This document shows, piece after piece, positions 1 through 12,900 of a stretch of DNA of 64,000 nt. Location: assembly GCA_013398295.1 (NCBI GenBank), contig VZSF01007301.1:1301034-1365033 (forward strand), given 5' to 3'. The notes below the pieces were generated by a model, which was not told the DNA's origin, ran no database searches, and was given only the letters and a program-made list of their open reading frames with translations. This DNA is from Chionis minor. Its lineage: Eukaryota > Chordata > Aves > Charadriiformes > Chionididae. Made by a program: the position numbers and the translations under genes. The stretch's first letter is position 1; each line of letters opens with the position of its first letter.

Positions 1-3000
1 AAATTAACTGCAGACATAAAAATGATACAAACTGTCTTGTGATCACCTAGGACAGGCACATTATCACCTGTCTGAGTGTAACAGTGTGCATGGAGCAGGT
101 TTTTTTCCCAGGTCAAAAGGAAAAAACATTCTCTAGAAGAAAGTAGCGTAGAATGACCGACAGCTGTGCCACCATCTGCTTAGCAAAGACTAACACTCAG
201 CTTTACAAGCACTATTTCCAGTGAGGTGGAGATTTCTGTGGCAGTCCCCACGCAGACTTTGAGGTACTGGCTCCTTAGAAAGGAAAAAGTAGCATCACAC
301 TAGCGAGGCGTCAGAGGCACACAAGAGCAAAGCTCTTGCAGAGAGGACGAAGTCATCCACTAGCTCCTCCGCCTCCAAGCCACCTGAATTCCTGAGAATA
401 TCCCCCAACACCTGCTTCCCAGGACAAATACTTGAGAAAATAATAGAAAAAGAGCCTGGAAGCATCCTTAGCTGCATCTTCAGAGGCAGAGCATATCCTC
501 CTCGGAGACCCCAAGCGCAGCTTGCCTCGTGCAGATGCAAAATGCCCCTCTCTCCTGCCCACGCTGCAGAGTAATTTTCAGCTCAGCTGCCCAGGTGGGT
601 ATGTGTTACTACTTGCAGATAAAGAACACGATGCTAAAGCATATTTTAACTGCATATCCAAAATGCTCTTCGTCTGTTCAGCTTGGATGGGTTCAGTGGT
701 TCAGTTAACGTAAGCTCAGACTAGTCTGAACCTGCTAAGTGCTCAATTAAGCCTGATACAGTGCACCTCTTTCTTTATTTTCTGCGTAGCTGGATTCTGC
801 TTTTTCCATGACACAAGCATTTCCCTAGCCTGTTGGAAAAGGCATTTAGCTGAAAAGCAAGGAGTAGTAGGAAATTGTTTGCTCTCGGTATGCTGCGACG
901 GAAATAAAGTCAACATGATAGATTACTACTGAGTGAATGGAAGTTATTTTTCCCAAGATGTCACACTTGTGCTTAAGAAATGAGTGATCTCAAGCATCAA
1001 ATAAAGTACCAGCAAAACCACCAAAATATACATCATTTATAGCAAAATAAATGCCATAAAGAAATGTGTTATAAGCTCATGCTGAGCCATACAAAGCCCA
1101 ATAAACATTTGCTTGTCACGGTGCAAAGCAATGGCTACAGCATGCAGAGGAAATTATGTCTACGCCGCAAGAGCATGTGTCTGGACTTAAAACCAGGTGA
1201 ATGGATCAGATCTTCATCTGGTGTAAGGCAGAAAAGCTACAGAGATTTCAGTCAGGTTTTAGATGATTATTCCTAATGAGCTCTTGTTCCCCGAACTCTA
1301 CAGAGATGCTTGGTTTACAAAGCCATGGCTTTGAAAATTCATAATCTTCCTTTTAGGCTTCTCCATCAGGAATTCCTTATAAAGATTTGTCGTTTGATCC
1401 TCCGCAGGAGGAAAAAAGCTGAATAACTCCCGTCTTGTTTGGCTAACGCCAACAAATTGACATAGGCATCGAAATTAAAACTCTGCTTAATTTAATTTGG
1501 GAATGAAAGAAGAACCTGAATGGGGGGGGGGGGGGGGGGGGGGGACAGGGAGGAGGAACACGGGACAAAAATAAATCCCACACAGCAGATTGCCTCCAGC
1601 AGCTCTCACAGGTCCTATGAGCTGCTATGACACAGACAAACTGCACCTCCCAAAGCAGGGGTGACATGGGGCTTCCCTTGAGAGCTGTAGCTGCAGTTTA
1701 TGAACGTGCAACTTCATTAGCAGCCAGTGACCCCATTAGATGGGGCTCTTCATTTCTTGGCTTGGACAAAACTCTCCAGGGACCGTCACAGCTGTATGCC
1801 ATGCACAGAGATCTCGTTGCTGGGGTGAGTGAGATGGCTTTCAAAGTCACCTTGAGGAAAGGCTCAGTAATTCTAAGACCGTCCTTTGGACTTGCAGAAG
1901 ACACAGCATTTTGTTTTGGGTTTTGCCAAATCTGATTGCTCTAACTTGTAGAGACACCTACTTTGCAGTACGGAAGCCCACTCATCCTCAGAGGTGAGGA
2001 GCTGACACTGAAAATCACACGTAGCATAACAAGGCTCCTCTTTCTATAGTTAGGCGAGAAGTACGAGACTAATGATTTCTAACATGACTTCATACCGCTG
2101 TTTTTTAAAAGAAAAAAACTGAAAAACAAAAAAAGGAAAACTCGTAAGCAGCTGATGACCTGCTCCATGTAGATCAGTTACAGAGGAGCAACTGTGCTCT
2201 TCACAAAGGACTTTTGATGTAGGCAGCAGGCAAACAGTGATTTAAGACAGGCTGGGCTTGCGGGGTGGGGACGGCAGGGGACATTTGCGGCAGGCCTGAA
2301 CTCTTTTGCCAATTAGCTCAAACCATGACAGACCTCGGAGTCCTGCTCTCTGGGGACGAGGGTGGCTGGGAAGCCTGTGACCGTGTCTGGCTAGCTGGGG
2401 GATGCTGCTGAGACCCAGTGCTGCCTTCTCGGCCCTTTACAAAACAGAGGAGAGGGAATAAACGGTCCTGGTGGGATGGATGCAGTGAACTAAGCATAGC
2501 AGGCACTTGCGACTAGGAAGATGGTAGAGATTCAAACATCTACTGAGAAGAAAGGAGCTGTGAGAGCAGTGGGGGAGAAAAGGTCATGCGGAATGTCACG
2601 TTTTTCACTATTCAAATCTGTCGGGTCACAGATGCTTTCAAACAGCCCGTAATGCTTTAAGTTGGTTTGATCAATTAAGCATTGCTAAAGCTTTGATCTC
2701 AGTTTAAGTTCGGGCCAGAGACATAAGCATCAGCAGTAGCACTCAGCAAAAGTCTACTGTGATAAAAAGATACGGTGAACTCTATTATCTGTACTAGTAG
2801 AATTTCAACAGTGGGCTCTGGCTGCTCCTGTAAGGTTCTCACATGTACTTTGGAGAGAAAGGGGATATATATGTTGTCATTTGTACGCGCCGTATCAACT
2901 GCTGTTCCTAATGCATTCGTTTGGCATGATTTTCTGTTCCTTTCCTTAAAAATCTCCTTTTATGGCTGCCATGCAGTAGATCTGTTATTTTTAAACTACT

Positions 3001-6000
3001 GCATTTTTTTTTCTCTTAATACTCATCTGATTGTTCAAAGCTCAACCATGGATTCTCAAAATATACATCTGCATTCTTCCACAGCTTCATGCTGAGTTCA
3101 TTCTAGATTTTTATCAGCAGAAGGATTTCAGCCTGGGAGGTTTCATGGCTTCAGCCCCAGTGGCTACAGGTGGGAAGTGTTGATTCATTAGCAAGCAAGT
3201 TCGAAGGCTGCAAAACAACCTTCTGCCATGGCACCGAGGCTGAGCAATAAGCTATCTGATGCACCGGACTTTCCAATGAAAGGCGTTTTTCATGAAGTAT
3301 CAGCAGTTTTGAACTGCTGGTATGAGTGAAGGGTAGTTTTTCAAACTGTCCCGAACTCTCCCCTCTTCTCACTTTTGCACTGCTGTTCTACTCTGGAAAC
3401 TTTGCTTTGTTGTTGATTTCTTAATGCTGATACTTTCATTTAAGAGAGCTGCTCTTCAAGGCAGCGCCGTGGCCAGCGCAAAGCGGTTCGGCTCCGCTGA
3501 CTTTTCACTGGATTTGCGCCAGCTTGCAACACCTGAGACAGAGCCCTCCCTGCATTTTCAGAATCAGATCTGCTCTATTTAGAAGCAAAAATCAATTTCG
3601 ACAGTTTCTTAATCTCGTTAGCTCTATAAAATCACGCAGCAGGGCAGGGAATGGCAGCTGGCAGGCATCTGTTACAGAACAAATTTTACCAGTGAATGGA
3701 ACATCTCCTCAACCATCTGTTTGTAATGTGTAGAAAGAGGAATTACCATCGCTGGTGACTTCAGCCTCAGAGATATTTGCTGGAGATCTCATGTGGTCAT
3801 TCAAAAAATACCTTAGACGGTCATGCACCCAGCATACTTGAGATGAGTACTGACCTCATTCAGACAGAGAAAAAAAAAAGAAGAAAAAGTTTACAGATTG
3901 AAGAATTAGCAGGTGGCTGTACATAACGATGACCATATTAGGATCAAGTAGAATAAAGCATCAACCAAGGAAATGTATGACAGAAATTTAAGTGTGTCAG
4001 TATCCCCAAACTTGACCTATTAGCATAACTGACTGGCAACAAAAATTAGCAACAGAAAGAATTGACAAAAATGTAGGGTTTATAAAAAGATATCCACAAT
4101 TCCCCAGGCAAATTCAAAACAAAACAAGCCTAGAACTATTAGTCTGGATAGAAAGATATTTCTACTAAAGAAGGAGATACCAAAGCAGTGATAAAACATA
4201 CAAGTAAAAAAGATGGTGGGAAGACCAAAAAGACCAAAAATTCAGTTATTAAAGGATTTCAAAATCAGAATAGGAGCCTGGTGTGAAAAGCCTACTGCCT
4301 GTTTCCATGGTTCCAACCCAGTGAATGGAGGATGAGGCTTATCCAGGGGGGAAGCACCACATCTGGGAGCCACACATGAGACTGTTGAGGGCAACGCGGC
4401 ATGGTGCAATGCCGTGCTGGTGATGGTGTTGCTCTCCAGGACCAGGAGCAGTGAAACTCTGGCTCAACTAGTTTGTCCTGATTTGCTCTCCTGTTTCTGG
4501 ACCCATAGCTAGCCTGGAGCATGCACATCACTGCCTGACACAGTACCAGCATAGCATGGTTTGGAAAGGTCCGACAGCTCAGAAACACATAGGAAAACTC
4601 AAGAGTTTCTCAACAAAAATGATACGGGGCTGGGAGACAAGCCTACCACTGTGATCCGTCTACCTGCTGTGACTGTCTGTTCGGTATTTCCGGGACCACT
4701 TGGTGACACTTCATTTTCCATTCCCTTTGTGGCCCCAAACACTGCAATATAAAATCTTTCAGGCTTAGCAAATGAACATACGGGTGAAACTCATGCATGA
4801 CACATGGGCAAGTAGGCTAGATGAGTTAATAGTCACTATGCCCCTAACCTCTGCAAACCTAAGGAGACTCTTACTCTTTCCCACTCATCAGAAACACATT
4901 TAACTACCCTCCAGCTAGCTCCCTCCCAGCCAGTTTGAGGGGCAATACAAGACCTGCTCTTCATCTCAAGGCAGAAGGCATGCAAAGCCTGACTGGGGTC
5001 AGTCCGGTGGCAGGGGAACTGCATCTAACAAATGAAGGCTGGAAGGTATTTAGATACATCTGCAGGTATCATATCGTAAACTGACAAGTTTTACTCTGCT
5101 GTTTTGCAAAAACAAAGTCCATTATTTACAAAGCATTGTGTGAAGGTACGCGAGTGCTCCAATGAGCTTTGCTGACTCACAGACTCTTTGCAGTGAAAGG
5201 AGACCACAAGCTCTTAAGGAGAAGCGTATGTCTGGCAGGGGAGCTCTTGGGAGAGCAGATGAGGTTGTTTATAACCATCAGAGATTCTGCCATTAGAGCT
5301 GAGCCCCTTTTCACCCACAGGGAAACAAATTAAGGGCAAGAGAGCTCGGCCACTGAGCGGCAGGAGTCAGGAGAAACAGGCTGGTGGATGCTGTAGGAGG
5401 AAGGGTACTGCGGCTGGGCTGCTGAAATTTTGGGGTGGGAAGGGAGGAAAAGAGTCATATATTTTAGCATCTGAAGGCGGAAAGGTTTTGCAGTGAACCT
5501 GAAGGTTCATCAGCTGTAGAGATGGCCCTGGTTGCACTAGGCCTGCAGCTAGAAAAACAAAATCCTGTGGCACAGAGATCTTGAGAAAGTTTTCTTACAA
5601 CTAAGGACATCTTCACATAACCAAGCAGAGGTGCGAAAGTCGCAGGCTTTCTAATCAGCCCCTGGCACCACGCATGCCTACCCACCTTGCCCTGGGCGAG
5701 GCTTGCCGATGACAGCTCCAAGCCTTGCAAGCACCTCGCCATTAGGGTTGAGTCTGGCCAACCCCACATGTGGCACCAGGGCTTCCCTGCTCAGAGCAGA
5801 GGGAGTTTTAAACACTTAAGAAAGGACTTAGTGGAAAGCTGGCTAAGCAAAGAGCTAGCCCAGAGAAAATGTGGAAGACAAACCATGCCCTCACCCCAAG
5901 GCCAAAGTGTGGGGCTAACTCGGGATTGCAGAGCAATGCCTGCATCCTCGGGGAGTTTAGACGCTTACATTTGGAAGCACTTACTTTCCTTCAAAGACAA

Positions 6001-8460
6001 AAATAACCCAGAGGCCTGTACATTTCTCTTCTTGCCAAAATTACTTCTCTGATCTAACCCAGGGGGTCTAGGCTCACCCCACTCTGCAGAGATATAGGAA
6101 GAGCTGGAATCATTCCTCTCCCAGCCCAAAGGGATTGCAGCCCACTATTTCACTTCATTTCAAACGCAACATTGTGGGTTATCCCAAAGTGAAAATGCAG
6201 CAAGCCCCTCCTGCTGTAGGGTTTCCACAACTCACAGCTAATTTATTGAGACAGAGGGAGAAACAAGCCGTGCCATGGCACAGCAGATGCCCTCACCCAG
6301 GAACAACAGGGAGACCCAGCACGTATGGCACCAAAGTAGGGTTCTCCCTTCTGTTCCCCACTACCACCCACTACAGCAGGAATGTTATGAAGATACCACC
6401 TCTGCTTACAAATCCTGCCTCCCTCCAGCATTAGTGTTCACTGGGGTAGGCAGCAAACTGCAGATCCCCATACCCCCGACATGGTCCCTTAGACCGTAGA
6501 AAAGCTGTATTATCACTGGAGCAGTTTCTTTAGAGGTGTGCACGCTGTGCTTTCCTTCCTTTCTTCGAAAGCCGGCAGGAGCATTTAAAGGCAAATAATT
6601 CCTTTATCCTTTGTTTTTGCAAGTAGGATTTACCTTGTTTATCTAAAACTTTCAGTAGAACAAATATAAGTCCTGACTTATAAAGGTGTGAAGCCAGAGA
6701 GGAATGTAAAAGAACTAAAGGGTATGAAAACCTATTGTAAAAATTAATCGTTTTCATGTGTCCTTGAGAAAGACAATTTTTTCTGTTTCTTTATGCAATC
6801 ACAAATACATTACAAGCCAGAAGATATAAGCAACAGGGCTTGCTTAATTTTTTTTTAACAATTGTTTGGGATTTGTTAGGTCTCATGCTCTGTACGGCCT
6901 ATCCCTTCACTTGGCTTAAGATTGGAACTATTGCTCTTTGACCTAGGACTGATTAGTTTTTCTAGACTCTTGCCGTAGATGTTTGTAATACAACAACCCA
7001 GGTTATCCAATATCTAATTAAACACAGGTGGAGCTTGAATTTCTTAGGGAAAGACAGCAGAAACCATTTTGAGCACTCTGAAAGGGAAAGGAGTGCATTG
7101 GCAGGGAAGTGAAGATAAGATGGTGGGGAAAGCAGATTGCCTTTCCATTAAAGTCAGTAACAGTGGTTCTAGCCTCTTCCAGAGTGATAGCCGGTAGATT
7201 TACTTTGTCTTCTACTGGCAAATATATTCTTAAATATTAAACCAATCTGCACGTGAAATTTTGTGGGGTTTTCTCTAGTATCTGTTGCATTGAGAATTTC
7301 TTTATGGGTGAACAACTTTATCTGTAACTTGGAAGCATCCTTACAGCCCTCACTGAGAACATAGAGCTAGCTAATCCTTACCCACACCTGCTTTTTCTGA
7401 ACCTTGAATGCATTTTGTATTAGGTTACTGCTCCCTGTAAAAAGCATTACATTTCTCACCTTCTCCTGCCTGCTACTTCACCACTGAAGTAAATTTTTAG
7501 ACTTACAGTATAGAAAATACAAAAGCAACAAGTTCTTTGGGTTCCACTTAAATATGCAGCTGCTTATAAATAAGCAGAGAGCTGTCTTAACAAGTCTGTC
7601 CCAAGCGAACAGTTTCCTTTTCTGATTCCAAACACGCCACGTCCGTCACTGCTACCTTGTGTCAGAAACCAGTGCTCCAAAAAATATCTCAAACTCTTCT
7701 CCAGATCAGTAACTGGGGCCTCAGTTCTGCCCCCAGCTCTTGCATTTTTTAGGTATGTAACAGCCTTAAAGACAATTGATTAAAGACGTGATGCTTGCCT
7801 GCTGTCAGAGTGTAGATCTGGACACCAAATGGGCACCGTGTTGAGAGCCTCCTCCCTGCTTCCTCCTCAAAAAGGTACTGGGGCGTTGATTTATACAGAG
7901 GTTACTGTCACAGGTGAGCACAGCAGGTGAACACCCATGTCTGTCTGCTCTCAGTGGGTGCCTAATGCTCCCCAAGTCCCTTGACAACGTTATCCCAATT
8001 ACAGGCACATACTCGCCCGTGCTACAAAAGTGACACCCCTTTGTGCCATCTTTGCTTGGATTGCCTCCTCAGCAACTCTCCTTTTGAGCGTAAGGGAACA
8101 GCAAGAGGCAGAAGGGCCTTGGAGCCAGCGAGATGAAGGCACTACTGGTGGCATGTCTTCAGTTGGCTGATGACTGCGAAGGGGATGTGTGAGATGAGCT
8201 GGGGGATGGAGCTCACCATCTTGTTGCCAAGTGTCTCTAGCACAGCTGGTTTCAGAAGACTGCCCAGCCAATGCCCTGGAGAGGGGGAGGCCAGCGTTGA
8301 CATTGGCCTTTTTACAGCAGCAGGACCCTGAGCCTCAGCATGATCCTTGTAATTCGCTATTGCATTGGGAACATGGAAAACACTGGCTGCACTTCTATAG
8401 CAAGGGAGTCATTCAGCCCCCATGGGCATGAGTACGAGCATCCAGCACAGACACAAAGCT
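1..8460. other. BCL2 intron, unique sequence
   Basis: Unique, AT-moderate sequence with short ORFs only. Apart from the G23 run I see no transposon, RNA gene or coding exon. Confidence 0.6.
1522..1544 (+). repeat. Poly-G run (G23)
   Basis: Uninterrupted G23 followed by ACAGGGAGGAGG. Such runs can form G-quadruplexes on the plus strand, and their length is often uncertain in assemblies. Confidence 0.95.
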
Positions 8461-8820
8461 TGCCCACATCACCCTGACAGTGGCCTCAAGCCACGAAGCT
8501 CCCATGAAAAAACGTCACCGCAGGCGCAGTGCCTGCCTGGCTCCGAGGCCACCGCCACCGACAAGTACAGCCACCACGTGGGGTGGTGAGGCGAGGGCGC
8601 ACCCCTCCTGCAGTCAGGGGCAAGGTCACCGTCGCTGCAGAGGTTTTTCCTTCCACGCTCTCCTCCATCCGCAGGAAGCCTCTCCGATGTGACGGGGCGA
8701 TGCGGCACGGCGCCAGCCTGCGCCTCCCCCGCTTCTGAGAACCCTGGCTCTCACCACTACCGGCCTTCCGCGAGGCCGGCGCCGCAGCCGGCACGGCACG
8801 GCACCCGCCTGCTCTTTTCA
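8461..8820. promoter_or_regulatory. Intronic CpG island candidate
   Basis: I count about 32 CpG dinucleotides in these 360 bp, densest at 8690-8810 (CGCGAGGCCGGCGCCGCAGC). Sequence on both sides is CpG-poor. A CACGTG E-box lies at about 8575-8580. No TATA box or exon can be assigned. It could be an intragenic promoter or enhancer, or only a GC-rich patch. Confidence 0.5.
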
Positions 8821-9740
8821 CTGGAATCCCCAGCTTTTGGCTATTTACATCCTTTTCTTAGAGAGAGACAGGAAGTTGAATGAATCAGAGCCATTTATGG
8901 TTACCTCCGCCCCGGCCCTTACCGGACTCCCAGCCTTGATGGAGATACCAAGGGTTGGGTTCACACTTTGCCCGCCACTGAGACAGGGACCAGAAGTGCC
9001 CCAGCCTGCTCCATCCCTCCTGGGGTGGCTGGTAGGGACCAGGAATCATGGTTACCCTGGGAAGCAGGGACCCTTCTCCCCCGCATCCCCCCAGCCTTGC
9101 TAGCCGCCAATGCTCCCGCTGGTGTTTCCCAGGAGCGGTGTTGTCCCGACGGAGTCACCTGCAGAAGGCAGGCAGAGGACAGGTGCCTGGGCAAGCCTGC
9201 GCCATCTCCACTGCTGCAGCCGAAGCCCTAATCCTGGGCGCACAGGGCTGTACGCCGGGGCAGGATGCAGGCAAAGCGCTTCACGATAAGGCGGCCGGTT
9301 CCACGGAAAAACTAAAAAGCAAGTCATTCCTCTGAACGAGCACACGGCGTACGAAAACACCCCACCAGAGGAAATACATCCTTCACTCTTCTCTCGCAAC
9401 ACCTGGCTGACACACAGGGTTAAACGCTAGACAGTTCTGCCTTCTGTGGAGAGCTTTTCTTCCCCCCGAAACCTTGAAGAACAGGCGAAGAGCAAGGCAG
9501 CAGCTTACACCGACGCTTCCCCAGCGAGGAAGCAAACCCTCCGAGCGAGGATGGGGCGCTTCCTTTGTGCGAGTGCATCGGAGTTACAATCTCTTCTGCC
9601 CATCAGATGTAGGAGGCTGCCTCCGAACTCAAGTGATGCGTCTGTGGCGCACGCCACTGCCCTGCTTTAAAGGACATCTCTTGCTTCAGGGAGTCGTTTT
9701 GGCTGCCAGAAAACAACTGCAAGGAGAAAACGAACACGGT

Positions 9741-9820
9741 ATTTGGGCCGCCTTTGTCCGATCCTCCTGCCATAGGCCTTATTTGGGCCGCCTTTGTCCG
9801 ATCCTCCTGCCTTAGGCCTT
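9741..9820. repeat. 40-bp tandem duplication
   Basis: Two adjacent 40-bp units (9741-9780 and 9781-9820), each starting ATTTGGGCCGCCTTTGTCCG and ending TAGGCCTT, differ at one base (A at 9772, T at 9812). The near identity suggests a recent local duplication. A third copy begins with ATT at 9821 and stops. Confidence 0.97.
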
Positions 9821-9859
9821 ATTAGCTGAGGGTCGGAGCTCGACCCCCACCACCCTGAG

Positions 9860-9950
9860 CCCAGCTGTGCCCAGCTGCTGGGACCCCCCAGAGCTGCTGG
9901 GACCCCTTCTGGAGCTGCTGAGACCCCCCGGAGCTGCTGAGACCTCCAGC
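9860..9950. repeat. GC-rich minisatellite, about 19-bp units
   Basis: Four or more imperfect units of GAGCTGCTGNGACCCC type, beginning near 9872, 9891, 9911 and 9930 and separated by short C-rich linkers. It directly follows the 40-bp tandem duplication, so the two make one repeat-prone spot. Confidence 0.9.
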
Positions 9951-12900
9951 CCGGAGGCAGGTTTCCCACTGGTTCCCAGAGAAGGCTCCCTGCTGCTCCA
10001 AACTCGCTTGTGAAATGTGCTTGGGGTTCGGGACACTAAATCAGGGTCGGGCACCCTTGCGGCAGCTTTAGGGCCAGACCTGGGCAGCGCCGTGCCCAAC
10101 ACTGCAGCACGCGAGGGGAATTGGGCGGCGAGCTGCGGGAAAGCCAGATACCTGCGAATGGCACTCGCAGAGCCTCAAATATTTCCTACAGAGCTCTGCC
10201 CAGTGCCTAACGGGCAGCAGCGTTCCGAACGCTGAGCGGGGAAGCAATGCTGGGATGCTCCCCCGCCAGCCCAGGAAATGCTCTGTCCTGCCGGCTGCCG
10301 CTGGCTCTGCCGGACACAGCTCCCAGCCTTTGTGCTGGCTCGCGCTGCAGACCCCAGCTCCTGCATGGGAAACCAGAAGCACTCAGGACTTCTGAGGTCC
10401 AGGTCCTTTTTGCCGACATAAAATATTTACCGGCATGCCCAGGAGGGCCAGAACAACGCATCCTTTGTGTCTCAGTCGAATCCATGAAACAAAGGGTATG
10501 CCTTCTCTTTTCCTCTTCTTTTCATTAAGGGAAAAAAGTATCCGCGAATTATAGAGACGGAACATCCAAAAAAACCCCTCCAATCAAAAGAACCCAAAAT
10601 TTGCAAAGGCAAGTATTCAAAAGGTCGGAGATGCCAGAACTGAGACTGCCTGTTCAACACCAGAAGCAGCAGGCAATTGAAATAAAGGACACGCGTCCTG
10701 CCCCTCTTGCAGAGGGAGGACTTCATTTTCTGGCCACGTCGCACTGCCATAAACTACCTGGAGAGAACAAATGGAAATATTTTCTCCAGCAGCAGGGGAG
10801 TGACAGGGAGAGGCGAAGCCAAGCAGCTCCGAGCCAGGGAGCTCTAGCCTGGCCGCAGTCCCTCCTGCACCCAAACTCTGTCCCAGCACAGGTCCCAGCA
10901 GAGAAAAAACGAAGCTCTGAGTCTGATTCAATATTGCCTTGTTCCAGTTTTACACCAGTTCAACTCCCATGATTTGAAAACAAGCAAGCCCTTAGCTCTA
11001 AAAGTCAGATTATTTTTTTTTTCTTTTTAAGGAAGGTAAAGAGGAAAGAGAAGACCCATAATCCATCCTATGGAGGCATTTCACGTGAGTTGCATTGCAC
11101 AAAACCCAGCAACAAAGCAATGGTTTTGGTCTTTCCTGAATGGATCCAGCAGAAGATGCTTTTTATCAGTATCACAAATATCAAGCACTATTTTTTTTGG
11201 AACCTGCACTCAGATATATTTCTGCATTGTGAATGTAGTCACAGCAGCTCGGGTTGTCAACTACTCGGCCCCTATACTAATTCTGAAACTAAATATCCGT
11301 GCTTACAAACAAACCAAAATATTCTGGCAGCCCAAACTCACACAGCTATACAGTGCACACCCTTTATTTTCTTAATCTAGCCTGCCTCTCCATAATCAAA
11401 TACTTCATTAAAAAGGTACCTAGTTTGGAAAATTGGGCAAACTCTAGGATCCATACATGTGCCAAAGGAAAGGTTTTGTTTCAAAGTTTCATTTGCTCCG
11501 TGGTTTCAGCCATTAGGTTTATCAGAGGGTGTGATTTATTAGAAAAATACAGACGGCGAATAGAAATTAAAAATCCTGTGACCTTTCACTGCAAGGAACA
11601 GCAGTTTCACAATGCATTCCTGATTAGAAAAGAACATCAAATGACCCACATGCTGGTAGCTGAGCAACTGCAAAGCTGACTCTTTGCAATCTACAAAATC
11701 ACAGGATTTTTTTTATTTTTTCTTTAAAAAACATAAACAGTCAGTGTTCGTGTTCCCAAGTGGAAAAAGTGCCTGAGGACCTTATTTACAGACTTGGAAG
11801 GACAGGCTAATCCCTTGTCCTTGTAGCCAGTTTTAGGAACTTTCAGGTTTTTCTTGGCAAATATTCAAATGCAACATTGCTGTCTTGCTCAGGGTAGCTT
11901 TAGTCAACACGATTTCTGTTAAACTCACCTGCAGCGTGAATTGGGCAATTGTTTGGTCTTATTACTACCAAACAGTTATTTTAAAGAATAATCCTTACAG
12001 TTAACAAAATGACAACGGAGGCCTTGGCTTAGATATGCACCAGGAAGAGAGCATTTTCTTAGAAAAGCATAGTTCTCAGTAAATGATAAACCACAGAGCT
12101 ACTGCTGTGCACATTAAACCACAAAGCTATATTTATATAGAATTAAGGGTCTTAAATCCCACCTCCACCCCCACCCCCCAGCTTCTGCCATCCAAAAGCA
12201 AGGATTTTCAGATGCACACCTAGCACTTTGACTCCCAACACAACCTCCTGACCCATCCTGTTAGGCATCCACGTTACAGCCATGGGGAACACAAACTCTT
12301 TTTCCATATGACTGTTTAAGGCATCTGAAACGTCTCCACCACTTATTATTGATCTTCTGGGTTACAGTGGTGCCGAGAGGCCCTACCATACCAGCTTCCT
12401 AGCAAAGTAGGAGTCCCTCCCTCGCAGAGCTGCAGTCCAAAGAGACCGCTGAGACACCGGGAGTCAGAGGAAGCAAGTGCTCTGATCCCAAACACATACA
12501 GGAGGAAATAAATCAGTCTCCAAAACAAGCAAGCATCCCCATTCAGAAACACGCTTTAAAAATGCCCACGCTTAACCCTTCGCGGAGACCTGGGGGGACT
12601 AGCGAACGCCATGAGCTCCTGCTCGCCTGGGCTACATGCCATGGCGCAGCCTCAGCCGGTGCTGCCACCAGTGCTGCCAGGTTGGCAGGGCCACCTCAGG
12701 CTCACTTGATTTTTCCAGCGGAGAAGCATGAACAGCCTTTACAGTGTGCTAGTATCTGAAGTTGGGTCCACGTGAGTGGCGCGGTTACAAAAAGTATTTG
12801 GCAAAGCAGCTTCTGTCCTGGGGGCAGAGGAGGGCAAGGCTCGTGGGATGGGACAGCAAAACAACTCATGGAGATGTTTTCCTACCCCTAATGCGACAAA

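Larger units (their letters stand above)
8821..10400. other. GC-rich intronic stretch, no recognisable gene
   Basis: Moderately GC-rich with scattered CpG (for example 9440-9660 and 10030-10330). It holds the tandem duplication and minisatellite. Several frames are open for 70-110 codons on both strands, but none resembles a known protein, and the openness follows from base composition. Confidence 0.6.
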
